A DNA stretch of 64,000 nt, from positions 2,356,001-2,420,000 of the forward strand of contig NZ_CP022529.1 in NCBI RefSeq assembly GCF_002237595.1, read 5' to 3'. Made by a program: the position numbers and the translations under genes. Shown piece after piece: positions 43,682 to 52,764 of this stretch (position 1 is its first letter; every line of letters starts with the position of its first letter). Source of the stretch: Labrenzia sp. VG12 (GTDB lineage: Bacteria; Pseudomonadota; Alphaproteobacteria; Rhizobiales; Stappiaceae). The notes beneath the pieces were generated by a model. The model was not told the origin of the DNA. It made no database searches and saw only the letters and a list, made by a program, of their open reading frames with translations.

Positions 43682-44476
43682 TCACACTGCAATCGGCGCC
43701 GCGATATGCGGGTGCGGGTCGTAGCCCAACAGTTCGAAGTCCTCGAACCTGAACGCAAAGAGATCTGTCACGTCCGGGTTGATCTTCATCTCCGGAAGAG
43801 GACGGAACGACCGGGTCAGCTGTTCGCGCGCCTGATCGAAATGGTTTGAATAAAGATGGGCATCACCGAAGGTGTGCACGAAGTCGCCGGGCTTGAGGCC
43901 GGTGACCTGGGCGACCATCATGGTGAGCAGCGCATAGGAGGCGATGTTGAAGGGAACACCAAGGAACACATCCGCCGAGCGCTGGTAAAGCTGGCAGGAA
44001 AGTTTGCCATCCGCGACATAGAACTGGAACAGGGAGTGGCACGGCGGCAGCGCCATTTCATCGACCAGGGCCGGGTTCCAGGCCGAGACGATCAGCCGGC
44101 GGCTTTCCGGATTGGTGCGGATCATGGTGAGCAGGTTGGTGATCTGGTCGATCGAACGGCCATCCGGTGCCGGCCAGGAGCGCCACTGATAGCCGTAGAC
44201 CGGACCGAGTTCACCGTTCTCGTCCGCCCAGTCGTCCCAGATCTTGACACCGTTTTCCTTCAGGTAACCGATATTGGTGTCACCGGCGAGAAACCAGAGC
44301 AGCTCGTGGATGATCGACCTCAAGTGCAGCTTCTTGGTCGTGACCAGCGGAAAGCCTTCGGCCAGATCAAAACGCATCTGGTGACCGAAGATGGAGCGCG
44401 TGCCGGTGCCGGTCCGGTCCCCCCGGTCGGTGCCGTCTTCCAGGATCTTGGCCATGAGATCGTGATACTGCTGCAC
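43682..44476 (-). CDS. thyA: Thymidylate synthase
   Basis: Makes dTMP from dUMP with methylene-tetrahydrofolate; its product dihydrofolate is recycled by FolA. With the GTG start at 44476 the protein has 264 residues and the catalytic cysteine falls at 146 (LPPCHSLFQFYV), both as in E. coli ThyA. Other motifs: DRTGTGTRSIFG and GVPFNIASYALL. The longer frame to 44617 is not family-like. The 5' end faces the tmRNA gene. Confidence 0.97.
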   Translation of the reverse strand: MQQYHDLMAKILEDGTDRGDRTGTGTRSIFGHQMRFDLAEGFPLVTTKKLHLRSIIHELLWFLAGDTNIGYLKENGVKIWDDWADENGELGPVYGYQWRSWPAPDGRSIDQITNLLTMIRTNPESRRLIVSAWNPALVDEMALPPCHSLFQFYVADGKLSCQLYQRSADVFLGVPFNIASYALLTMMVAQVTGLKPGDFVHTFGDAHLYSNHFDQAREQLTRSFRPLPEMKINPDVTDLFAFRFEDFELLGYDPHPHIAAPIAV

Positions 44477-44671
44477 GGTGGCGGCCCCTGCTCTCTTGTT
44501 TCTGGTGTTGAGGTTAATGTCGCAGATTTTGGCGAAAACACAGCCCTCGGCAGGCACTTTCCCCAGCTTCGGAACAGTCTGTGGATGGCACTCCAATAAG
44601 GCGGCAAAGCAAGGCACTGACTGAAAAGGGCCTTTTAATTCAGCCCCAAACCGCCTATATCAGCAGTGCTG

Positions 44672-45010
44672 GTTCGCCAGCTATGGCAATAAACTGTCAG
44701 TGCAATAAACCTATCGGACCCGGGGGCGGTACCCGGCGCCTCCACCCAAGCCCATGGGGCTTAAGCTCAGGAAATCTCATGGGTTTCGGCGGGGGCGAAA
44801 TAGGATCGACGAGGGCGTAAAGACTGTGCTTTTGCTCGGCATTGTACCACCGTTATCGGGCTGTTCTAATAGTTGCAAACGACAACTATGCTATGGACAA
44901 CGCTGTCGCAGCGTAATGCTGCGCCGGTAGTCCACTAAGTCCTGTTGGTTAGCACCTCCAGGCGGGGTTCGGAGGCACCTGGCAACAGAAGCCTCCACTT
45001 GATCTTGCCT
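44672..45010 (+). ncRNA. ssrA: tmRNA, circularly permuted alphaproteobacterial type
   Basis: The acceptor piece comes first, ending CGCCTCC (44737-44743) then ACCC; the coding piece begins GGGGGCG at 44791 and reads AAATAGGATCGACG, the conserved tmRNA 5' motif. The two sequences pair over 7 bp to form the acceptor stem, with a 40-50 nt intervening segment to be removed. The tag frame starts at GCA 44875 and ends TAA 44914-44916, encoding ANDNYAMDNAVAA. A pseudoknot-like GC region follows up to about 45000. Outer limits are approximate. It rescues stalled ribosomes and tags proteins for ClpXP. Confidence 0.93.
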
Positions 45011-45173
45011 TCCCCAAGCCTTGACCTGGACAATTCTGTCATGAGACGGAGCGTTCTTGATGAGCAGGACACATTAATCTGGGTTCACTTTGAAAAGAGC
45101 CTTTTCTTTTTGATCGCGGCCCGTCAATGTGCTCCAGAGAGACGATAATCCAAGCGAGATTCGAACGAAACTG

Positions 45174-45755
45174 ATGTCTGAAGACCTTCTGCGATACGAC
45201 ATTCTGATCCAGGACGCGCTGCGTGGCGCGGTCAAGAAAATCCTTGCCGAAGTCGGACGCACCGGGCTGCCCGGGGATCATCACTTCTACATCGCCTTCG
45301 ACACCAACGCGCCGGGCGTGCGCATCTCGCAGCGCCTGAAAGAACGCTACCCGCAGGAAATGACCATTGTCCTGCAGCACCAGTTCTGGGACCTCGCGAT
45401 CGGCGAACATGCCTTCGAGGTCGGCCTGTCCTTTGGCGGCGTGCCGGAAAAACTGCTGGTACCCTTCTCCGCCATCAAGGGCTTCTTTGATCCTTCGGTT
45501 CAGTTTGCGCTGGAATTCGATCCGGGCAAGACCGCCGAGGAACTGCCGGAAGAACTCCTGGAAGCCGTGGAAGAACTTGCCAAGGCGGAACAGGACCACG
45601 AAGACAGCCAGTCCAAGACGGACGGTGAACAGGATGACAGCAAGGAAGCTGCAAGCGCCAAATCCGACAAGAAGGATGACGCTGTGGCGGACACCCCAGC
45701 CGGCGACGGTGGCGGCGAAGTTGTCTCGCTGGACGCCTTCCGCAAGAAGACCTGA
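45174..45755 (+). CDS. sspB: SspB, ClpXP adaptor for tmRNA-tagged proteins
   Basis: Alpha-type SspB of 193 residues. The tag-binding domain (about 1-125) contains HHFYIAFDTNAPGVRIS and FEVGLSFGGVPEKLLVPFSAI. An acidic flexible linker follows, and the tail ends EVVSLDAFRKKT, which fits the ClpX-docking tail of this family. I chose ATG 45174 (MSEDLLRYD) over 45129. The gene is about 165 bp after the tmRNA gene whose tag it recognises. Confidence 0.94.
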   Translation: MSEDLLRYDILIQDALRGAVKKILAEVGRTGLPGDHHFYIAFDTNAPGVRISQRLKERYPQEMTIVLQHQFWDLAIGEHAFEVGLSFGGVPEKLLVPFSAIKGFFDPSVQFALEFDPGKTAEELPEELLEAVEELAKAEQDHEDSQSKTDGEQDDSKEAASAKSDKKDDAVADTPAGDGGGEVVSLDAFRKKT

Positions 45756-45781
45756 TTTCAGTATCAGCCGGAGAGCTTCCC

Positions 45782-45991
45782 ATGAGCGCGGAGATCATCA
45801 ATCTGCGCATGGCGCGCAAACAGAAGCAGCGCCAGGACAAACACAAGGCGGCGGAAGACAACCGCCGCAAATACGGCCGCTCGAAGGCCGAGCGCGAAGC
45901 CGCCCGCAAACGGCGCGAAGACCTCGAAAGCCATGTCGACGGCCACAGGCTGGCCCAGGATGATCCGTCCGGCAACGACGCCGACAATTGA
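45782..45991 (+). CDS. DUF4169 small protein
   Basis: A 69-residue, highly charged helical protein starting MSAEIINLRMARKQKQR, with the family pattern INLR-ARK and later ESHVDGHRL. Function unknown; the family occurs in alphaproteobacteria. It is 26 nt after sspB and 6 nt before the next gene, so all three are probably one operon. Confidence 0.88.
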   Translation: MSAEIINLRMARKQKQRQDKHKAAEDNRRKYGRSKAEREAARKRREDLESHVDGHRLAQDDPSGNDADN

Positions 45992-45997
45992 CCTTGC

Positions 45998-46222
45998 ATG
46001 GCCCTTCTCAAACGCTCCCTCTCCCTCCACGGCCACCGCACCAGCCTGGCGCTCGAGCCTGAGTTCTGGGACGTGGTCGATAGGTTCATTGCGGCCGAGA
46101 AACGTTCGCTGGCCAGTCTGATCGCCGAGATCGACGACACCCGGGATCCGGAGGATCCGCTCTCTTCTGCGGTACGGGTATGGGCGTTGAAGCAGGTTGC
46201 CTCGACAAAAAACCGATTCTAG
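45998..46222 (+). CDS. Ribbon-helix-helix domain protein
   Basis: A 74-residue RHH_4-type protein: KRSLSLHGHRTSLALEPEFWDVVDRFIAAEKRSLASLIAEID is the typical strand-helix-helix. It may bind DNA as a dimer, but targets are not known. Follows the DUF4169 gene after 6 nt. Confidence 0.88.
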   Translation: MALLKRSLSLHGHRTSLALEPEFWDVVDRFIAAEKRSLASLIAEIDDTRDPEDPLSSAVRVWALKQVASTKNRF

Positions 46223-46290
46223 AAAAACAAGTAAAATCAACGACTTAAAATCACACTCGACCAAGTATTGTCAGCACGAAAATTTTTAAA

Positions 46291-46566
46291 TTGCTCCGAA
46301 AGCACCAAATCAAGTTTCTATTTTCCTTGGTTTTTCTCTCGATTTTCGTCCATCAGACCTTTCCAGAGCCTAGTGCATCTTATTTTCCAGCCGCCCTGGT
46401 GTTTTTCGCCACCGCGTACATGGCATATCAGGACGTGCCGTCTTTCCTTGGAAAGCTGAGAAGACTTGTTACAGGCCGAAGCCCAATCCGCTGTCCGGTC
46501 AATGGGCGCCTGTGCATTCACTGTGAAGATGATTGCCAGGAAGCAAAGAAGCAGTGTCAGGAATAA
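46291..46566 (+). CDS. Small Cys-rich membrane protein (hypothetical)
   Basis: A 91-codon frame with a TTG start and no strong ribosome site. Two hydrophobic stretches (about 8-22 and 31-45) precede a basic loop and a Cys-rich tail with five Cys (RCPVNGRLCIHCEDDCQEAK...), which might bind metal. The DNA is AT-rich compared with its surroundings. I do not recognise a family and the gene could be spurious. Confidence 0.4.
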   Translation: MLRKHQIKFLFSLVFLSIFVHQTFPEPSASYFPAALVFFATAYMAYQDVPSFLGKLRRLVTGRSPIRCPVNGRLCIHCEDDCQEAKKQCQE

Positions 46567-46584
46567 GTGGCGTTCCGACAGGAC

Positions 46585-49500
46585 CTACTGCGGCAGTCCC
46601 GGCAGAACCAGCGGACCACCGACATCCTGGGTGATCAGGTCCTCGATTGACACCGGCGGATCGAGCGGTGGCAGGCTGTTGGCGGGTTTGGCGGCTGGTG
46701 GTGCTGCGGGCGGAGCCGTGATCGCCTCGCTTCCCGGTGTTTCCAGAAGAGCGCGGATGCGCTCGGCAAAAGGCGCAGCCGGTTCGGCCGGCGTCACGCT
46801 GCTCTGCTGCCTGGGTACCGGAGCCTCGGGAACGGTCTCAGGCTGAAGCGCCGAGTTTTCCTGTTCCTCGGAGGTCTGATCCCCGGTGCCGGACTGATCC
46901 TGTTCCAGCCGGAGCCGTTCTTCCTCAGCGCGCTGCGCGGCTTCCGCGGCGAGCCGCACACGCCGGTCGGCGGCTTCCCGCTGCGCTTTCAGTTCGCGCA
47001 CCAGACGATCCCGTTCCAGGATTTCCGCCTGCAGCTTCTCGACCCGCTCGACCTCCTGCTCGAAGGCGCGCAGGGTCAGATAGGCCGTGAAAGGGGCGAT
47101 ATCCACGCGTCTCGCCGGTCCGTCGACCGGCCCCTGGAACAAAAGCCCGACCTGCGGCTCGGCGCCGGTGACGGCCTCTTCACCCGGGTCGACCTTCAGC
47201 GAGAAGTCGGCATCCAGATCGTAGCTGCCGAGATCCACTTCCGCCGAACCGAAGATTTCCGCCCGCTCTGAATCCACCACCACATTGCGGGCACTCAGGC
47301 GTCCGCCGACCAGCGTCAGCGTTCCGTCGACCCGTTCAAACGGCAGGCTGCCAGCAGCCATGTGACTGACAAAGACATCGCGGATCTTGTCGTCCGCAAG
47401 TTCGAGTCCGGCATCGACCGCACGGGTCACCAGCGGGAACGCCTGCGGATTAAGGCCCCGGAAGTCGCCCTTTTCCATGGAGAAGGTGCCGCCACCGCTG
47501 AGCCCGGTGACAATGGCTGAAATCGACCGGCCGGCGCCCTCAAATTCCAGGAAGAGATCGAGCGAGCCGGAGGCAACCGCCCGGCCCTCCGGGCGCCAGG
47601 ACAGCTGGCGCAGGTCGGCCTTGTCGAGCTTGACCCTGCCGGACAAGGCGGCTTCCGCCTCGCTGCGCCGGATCGACAGGCTGCCATTGAGATTCCCACC
47701 TGCAAAAGCACCGCTCAGCCCGTCCAGCCGCATCAGCGACGGCGACAGACGAAACTCGGCGCGCGGCCCGGTTATTTCGTTTTCGTCGTCCAGCAGAAGC
47801 CTGTCCGCCTGGAACGCAAGACTGACATCAAATCCGTGAAGCAACGGCGCCCCGAACGGATCAACCGGCCAGATGCTGGAACCGTCTCCGGCGGCAAACC
47901 ACTGGTCGGGCCCGAGAACAAGCTCGGTCAGGCCGCGCAGGTCCGCCTGGTTCAAGGTGAGCTCTCCGGAAAACCTCCTATTGCGTTCACCCGGAGCCGG
48001 TTCCAGATCCCCTTCAAGGCGCGCCTCGAACCTGGTTTCGCCAACGGCCCCTTCCGCCCGGCTGATGGCAATCGCACTGCCGACACCGTCAAAATCAACG
48101 GCAAGCTCGGCCGGGATCGTGCCGGTCATGACCGGCAGAACACGGCCTGCCATGAGGGCAAGCGGTGCGAGGTCATCGGTTTTGGCCGAGAGGGCAAAGC
48201 GGTATTCAGGCTCCGCGTCGGGTGCCAGCCTCAAGCTGCCGCTGCCGCTGAGCTGCGAAGTCCCGACAACGGCCGCAAGCCCCAGCTTGAGCTGTTCTTC
48301 CGGTTTGCCCGCAGCCGTGACATCCAGCCGACCCGTTCCCAGAGCCTCGACCGGAATGACGTCAAAGCCGAGCTGCTGCAGCAACTTGCCGCCATCCGGA
48401 CCTTTCAGGGCAAGCGACAGATCGAGATCGGCCGCATGCCATTCATCGACCCGGCCCTTCAGCGCAGCGGTAAGCGCCGTCTCGGCGCCGCCCGCCGAAC
48501 CGTCGAGGCGCAGGGACATGTCAGTCTCCCCGCCAACCGCCGCAGCCCGCAACTCGGCATCGAATTTCGCCGGCACCAGGCTGGCCGCCGCCTTTTCAAG
48601 CCGTTCGACAAAAGCTGAATCCGGGAAAAGGCTGCCGGTGAGCGCTACAAGACCGGAGAGGTCGCGGGCGTCCAGCGTTCCGGACACCGCCCCTTCCGGC
48701 GCGGAAAAGAGATTGCGGATTTCTCCGTCAACATCGAGCCGTGCTCCGGCCAGATCATCTGCAAACAGCCGGTCGATGCGCACACCGCCATCGGAATATT
48801 CCGCTTCGAGCGTCAGACCCGCCCCTTCAACGCCCCGCGCGACCACCTCCCGCGCCCTGAGGCGCAACGATACGTCGAGGCCTTTCGGATCCCGGGTCGC
48901 ACCCGATGCGTCCCGATCCGGGCGGATCAGGGCCACAAGGCCTTCGATCTGATCCAGGTCGACACGTTCCGCATCAAGGCTGAGCGAGAACACGGAATTG
49001 CCATTGCGCGGTTTGCGATAAGCGAGGCCGCCACGCGCCTCCGCGCCGGCAAGGGTCAGCCGAAGATTGTCCAGTGCTGCCCCTTCCGGCACCAGGTTCA
49101 ACCGGCCTTCCACCGACACCGGATCCATCGTGCTGACGCCAAGATCCTTCTGGCGCCACCAGCTCAGAAGCGAACCCGGCTGATCGGAACTGACGGACAC
49201 TGCCCCGCGATAGGTCATCGAAGGTTCCAGACCCAGATCCCCCTGCGTGGCAACCAGCGTCCGACCGGGCAAACGACCGGCCAGGCGGGCAATGCGCCAG
49301 CCGCCAAGCATGGTTTCAAGGTCGAGCCGCACGTTCTGGATGATCCCGCCACCTGCGACCAGCGCCGGAACATCCATGGAAATCGCGCCATCAATCGACG
49401 GCAGCGGCACGGCACGGAGGGCGGCGACAAGGCGCTCACCGGCGGCCTCGATCTCGACCGGCGCCTGCGGCCCGCCCCCAAGCAAACGGTCAAGATCGAC

Positions 49501-50430
49501 CTGCTTGGACTTGGCGCGGATTTCAAAACGCTTGTCGCCGGCATAAACCAGATCTGCATTGCCGGTCATGCTGAGGCGCCGGTCCTCCGGACCGTAGCGA
49601 AACTCGAATTCCGGGATCGCGACTTCGGCAATATCGGCAGAGAAAACACCTTCGGCCTGCCAGCTGTTCTGATCCGCTTCGTCCAATGCAACGGACGCAA
49701 TGGTAAAGCGGCCGTCGAAAGCCGGTGTTGCATCGACTTCCTGCAACATGCCGTCAAAGGCAAAATTCACCGGGCGGTCGGTCGGGGTCACCTCCCCCTT
49801 GATCCGAATTCCGCTTTCCTGCCGCGCCTGGCCGGTCGCAAGGCTGACCGTGAAAGGAGCACCGTTCAGAGTGAGGCTGCCGGATGCCTTGAAAGGGCCG
49901 GCAAGCGTGCGTGCGGAAACGGCCAGATTGCCATTGTCGACCTGGTGCGTTTCGCCGGAGCGTGCGTCGACGATGGTCAGGGCGCCATCCCGGATGGTGA
50001 CCTTTTCAAAGGCCAGGTCTTCCGGCGCCAGCTTGGCAAGCGCGCCGTTCGAGGTCATCGCGGTCAGCCAGTCCAGACGGCCCTCTTCATCAAGTGCAAG
50101 CGCCAGATGCGGCCGGTCCAGCTCCATTTCGATGACGCGGATCTCGCCCTTCATCAAGGGCGGCAATTCCACCCGCATGTCGAATTTGGAAACAACCAGA
50201 AGCGGGTCTTCCGCCTCGCCTACCCGGACATCGGAAAAACTGATCGATGGTGCCGGCAGAAGACGCAGGTCGGCCTCGCCCAGAACGGTCACCTTGTGGC
50301 CGAGGGCGCGCTCCGCATAGATCTCGAACGTGGAACGGTAATTTGTCCAGTCGATAAAGAATGGTCCCACCAGTGCTGCCACCAGCACCAGGATCACCGT
50401 TACGCCCAACGTGATATAGACGGAGTTCAG
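46585..50430 (-). CDS. AsmA family protein, very large
   Basis: A ~1281-residue inner-membrane-anchored periplasmic protein of the AsmA/TamB-like bridge family, thought to support lipid traffic to or assembly of the outer membrane. One N-terminal helix (about 9-26) is followed by FFIDWTNYRSTFE and the conserved AsmA strand region, a long beta-rich body, and an AsmA C-terminal domain (LSGGGTFSMEKGDFRGLNPQ). After that comes a coiled coil and a Pro/Ala/Glu-rich tail (about 1110-1281). The annotated-type start at 50409 (TTG) has no ribosome site. A CTG at 50430 has AAGGAG at 50443-50438 with a 7-nt gap, so I think CTG is the true start. Confidence 0.9.
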   Translation of the reverse strand: MNSVYITLGVTVILVLVAALVGPFFIDWTNYRSTFEIYAERALGHKVTVLGEADLRLLPAPSISFSDVRVGEAEDPLLVVSKFDMRVELPPLMKGEIRVIEMELDRPHLALALDEEGRLDWLTAMTSNGALAKLAPEDLAFEKVTIRDGALTIVDARSGETHQVDNGNLAVSARTLAGPFKASGSLTLNGAPFTVSLATGQARQESGIRIKGEVTPTDRPVNFAFDGMLQEVDATPAFDGRFTIASVALDEADQNSWQAEGVFSADIAEVAIPEFEFRYGPEDRRLSMTGNADLVYAGDKRFEIRAKSKQVDLDRLLGGGPQAPVEIEAAGERLVAALRAVPLPSIDGAISMDVPALVAGGGIIQNVRLDLETMLGGWRIARLAGRLPGRTLVATQGDLGLEPSMTYRGAVSVSSDQPGSLLSWWRQKDLGVSTMDPVSVEGRLNLVPEGAALDNLRLTLAGAEARGGLAYRKPRNGNSVFSLSLDAERVDLDQIEGLVALIRPDRDASGATRDPKGLDVSLRLRAREVVARGVEGAGLTLEAEYSDGGVRIDRLFADDLAGARLDVDGEIRNLFSAPEGAVSGTLDARDLSGLVALTGSLFPDSAFVERLEKAAASLVPAKFDAELRAAAVGGETDMSLRLDGSAGGAETALTAALKGRVDEWHAADLDLSLALKGPDGGKLLQQLGFDVIPVEALGTGRLDVTAAGKPEEQLKLGLAAVVGTSQLSGSGSLRLAPDAEPEYRFALSAKTDDLAPLALMAGRVLPVMTGTIPAELAVDFDGVGSAIAISRAEGAVGETRFEARLEGDLEPAPGERNRRFSGELTLNQADLRGLTELVLGPDQWFAAGDGSSIWPVDPFGAPLLHGFDVSLAFQADRLLLDDENEITGPRAEFRLSPSLMRLDGLSGAFAGGNLNGSLSIRRSEAEAALSGRVKLDKADLRQLSWRPEGRAVASGSLDLFLEFEGAGRSISAIVTGLSGGGTFSMEKGDFRGLNPQAFPLVTRAVDAGLELADDKIRDVFVSHMAAGSLPFERVDGTLTLVGGRLSARNVVVDSERAEIFGSAEVDLGSYDLDADFSLKVDPGEEAVTGAEPQVGLLFQGPVDGPARRVDIAPFTAYLTLRAFEQEVERVEKLQAEILERDRLVRELKAQREAADRRVRLAAEAAQRAEEERLRLEQDQSGTGDQTSEEQENSALQPETVPEAPVPRQQSSVTPAEPAAPFAERIRALLETPGSEAITAPPAAPPAAKPANSLPPLDPPVSIEDLITQDVGGPLVLPGLPQ

Positions 50431-50591
50431 GCCTCGTCTCCTTGCTTTCCAACGTCACCGGAAACCTTGCCGGACAGGTGTACCCGATCCCTGCTGCACC
50501 GCAAACACGGTTTTGTCACCGCCAGCGTGCCTTTTTCAAAACCGACCAGCAAAAATCCAGATCGAGCTTATTGGTCTGATTCGATACAATA

Positions 50592-52016
50592 TCATGACTG
50601 CGGCAGGATCTTGCCGGGATTCATCAAATTATCCGGATCCAGAGCCTGTTTCACGGCCCGCATGACATCCAGCGCTTCGCCATGTTCGCGGGCCATGTAT
50701 TTCTGCTTGCCCTGCCCCACGCCGTGTTCACCTGTGCAGGTGCCGCCCATGTCGATCGCCCTCAGCGACAGACGCTCAACAAATTTTTCCGTCTCGCGCA
50801 CCGCCTCCGGGTCATTGAAGTCGACCAGCACCTGAACATGGAAATTGCCGTCGCCGACATGACCGACGATCGGTGCCAGAAAGCCATGTGCGCGGATGTC
50901 TTCTGCGGTCTCCGTAACGCAGTCGGCCAGCTTCGAGATCGGCACGCAAACATCCGTCACCATGATCTGCGCATCCGGTTTCAGCGCCTTGCCGGCCCAA
51001 TAAGCATCATGCCGGGCCGCCCAGAGCCGCGTCCTGTCTTCGGCGGCCGTCGCCCATTCGAACGGTCCGCCACCGAGTTCGGCAGCAATCTCTGAAAACA
51101 TCTCCGACTGTTCCTTCACCCCGGCTTCCGATCCGTGAAATTCGAGGAAAAGGGTGGGCGTTTCGGCGAGGTTCAGCTTTGAATAGATGTTGCAGCCGCG
51201 CACCTGAACCTCGTCGAGCAGCTCGATGCGCGCCACCGGCAAGCCCATCTGGATGGTCATGCTGACGGCCTGGCAGGCGGACGCAACGTCCGGGAAGGGG
51301 CAGATCCCGCCGGAAATCGCCTCCGGCTGTCCATGAAGGCGCAAGGTCAGCTCGGTGATCACGCCGAGCGTGCCTTCCGAACCGACATAGAGCCGCGTGA
51401 GATCATAGCCGGCGGACGACTTCTTTGCCCGGCCACCGGTCCGGATGATGCGTCCGTCCGGTGTGACCACCGTCAGGCCGAGCACCGCATCCTTCATCGT
51501 GCCGTAGCGCACCGCATTGGTGCCGGAGGCCCGCGTCGCCGCCATGCCTCCGAGCGATGCATCCGCACCGGGGTCAATCGGAAAAAACAGGCCCGTGTCG
51601 CGAATATAGCTGTTCAGCTGCTTCCGGGTCACGCCCGCCTGGACGCGGCAATCAAGATCGGCATCATTCACGTCCAGGATCGCATTCATGCGCGAGAGGT
51701 CGATCGACACCCCGCCCAGCGGCGCGTTGACATGTCCTTCAAGCGAGGATCCGGTGCCGAACGGGATTACGGGCACCTTTCCCCTTGCACAGATCCTGAC
51801 AGTCTCGGCGACCTCCTCCGTGGTCTCTGCAAAAACGACGGCGTCCGGCGGCTGATTCTGCAGCCAGGTGGTGGTGTGGCCATGCTGTTCACGCAAGGCA
51901 GCAGACGTGGCACAACGGTCCGGGAATCTCTCCTTCAGTTGAGCAATAACGGCGGCGATGCCTGTCTGTGTGTCCCCTGATTGCACTGTTCCCGGCGCGT
52001 TGGCCAATTCCGGCAT
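50592..52016 (-). CDS. FAD-linked D-lactate/glycolate-type dehydrogenase
   Basis: A 474-residue flavoprotein of the VAO/GlcD type. The FAD-binding domain shows VPVIPFGTGSSLEGHVNAP and GGMAATRASGTNAVRYGTMKD; the C-terminal FAD-oxidase domain includes VGHVGDGNFHVQVLVDFND with the catalytic-site His, and ends in GTCTGEHGVGQGKQKYM. Most like cytochrome-dependent D-lactate dehydrogenases; glycolate or another 2-hydroxy acid is possible. ATG 52016 has GGAGGAC upstream; the frame begins earlier at 52049. Confidence 0.93.
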   Translation of the reverse strand: MPELANAPGTVQSGDTQTGIAAVIAQLKERFPDRCATSAALREQHGHTTTWLQNQPPDAVVFAETTEEVAETVRICARGKVPVIPFGTGSSLEGHVNAPLGGVSIDLSRMNAILDVNDADLDCRVQAGVTRKQLNSYIRDTGLFFPIDPGADASLGGMAATRASGTNAVRYGTMKDAVLGLTVVTPDGRIIRTGGRAKKSSAGYDLTRLYVGSEGTLGVITELTLRLHGQPEAISGGICPFPDVASACQAVSMTIQMGLPVARIELLDEVQVRGCNIYSKLNLAETPTLFLEFHGSEAGVKEQSEMFSEIAAELGGGPFEWATAAEDRTRLWAARHDAYWAGKALKPDAQIMVTDVCVPISKLADCVTETAEDIRAHGFLAPIVGHVGDGNFHVQVLVDFNDPEAVRETEKFVERLSLRAIDMGGTCTGEHGVGQGKQKYMAREHGEALDVMRAVKQALDPDNLMNPGKILPQS

Positions 52017-52145
52017 AGTCTGTCCTCCACCAGGCGCGGCTATGGCCACGCCAGTTTTTTTTTGAATATGTTAGCGCAAATCCGAAAGGTCAAAGGCAAT
52101 CGCGCCCGAGACACGGCTCATTCTGGAATCACGCGGAGAAATTGC

Positions 52146-52646
52146 ATGGCAGGGTCCTGGAAACGCGAACCGGTGACAAGCACCGTCATGACGGTCAAGG
52201 AGGACTGGATCGACTACAACGGCCATTTGAACATGGCCTATTACAATGTTCTGTTCGACACGGCGGTTGACGAGGTGTTTCATCACTTGGGCCTGGGGCC
52301 TGATTACGTCAAAGACCGTGGCGCCTCTTTCTTCACCGCCGAAGCCCATGTCTGCTATTTGCGGGAACTGAGCGCCGGCATGCCTGTATCGGTGACGCTT
52401 CAACTCATCGATTTTGACGAAAAACGCGCGCATTTCTACCAGGAACTGCATCATGCCGAGGAAGGCTGGCTGTCGGCAACCAGCGAACAACTGAGCCTTC
52501 ACGTTGACATGAATGCGCGCAAGGTCGCCCCCTGGCCAGAGGACATCCTTGCCAATCTGACGGAGCTTGCCGATGCCCAGCAGGGCCTGCCTCGACCGGA
52601 ACGCGCAGGACGTCATGTCGAAATCCGGAAAAAACACAGGAATTGA
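52146..52646 (+). CDS. Acyl-CoA thioesterase (hotdog fold)
   Basis: A 166-residue 4HBT-type thioesterase, with WIDYNGHLNMAYYNVLFDTAVD as the active-site region (Asp and Asn-Gly-His) and LRELSAGMPVSVTLQLIDFDEKRAHFYQELHH as the central strands. It resembles thioesterases associated with carnitine/betainyl-CoA metabolism, but no carnitine genes are near. ATG 52146 follows GGAGA. Divergent from the dehydrogenase gene. Confidence 0.88.
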   Translation: MAGSWKREPVTSTVMTVKEDWIDYNGHLNMAYYNVLFDTAVDEVFHHLGLGPDYVKDRGASFFTAEAHVCYLRELSAGMPVSVTLQLIDFDEKRAHFYQELHHAEEGWLSATSEQLSLHVDMNARKVAPWPEDILANLTELADAQQGLPRPERAGRHVEIRKKHRN

Positions 52647-52764
52647 ACCACCCGATGACGCAAAGGTCTGTGAACAGGCCATAAATCGGGTTTGCAGGTC
52701 TGTTCTTTCCCTCCGACTCGGGCAAAATGGCTTCCAGCCGAAGCCCCCTGCCCGCTCGTGAGTG

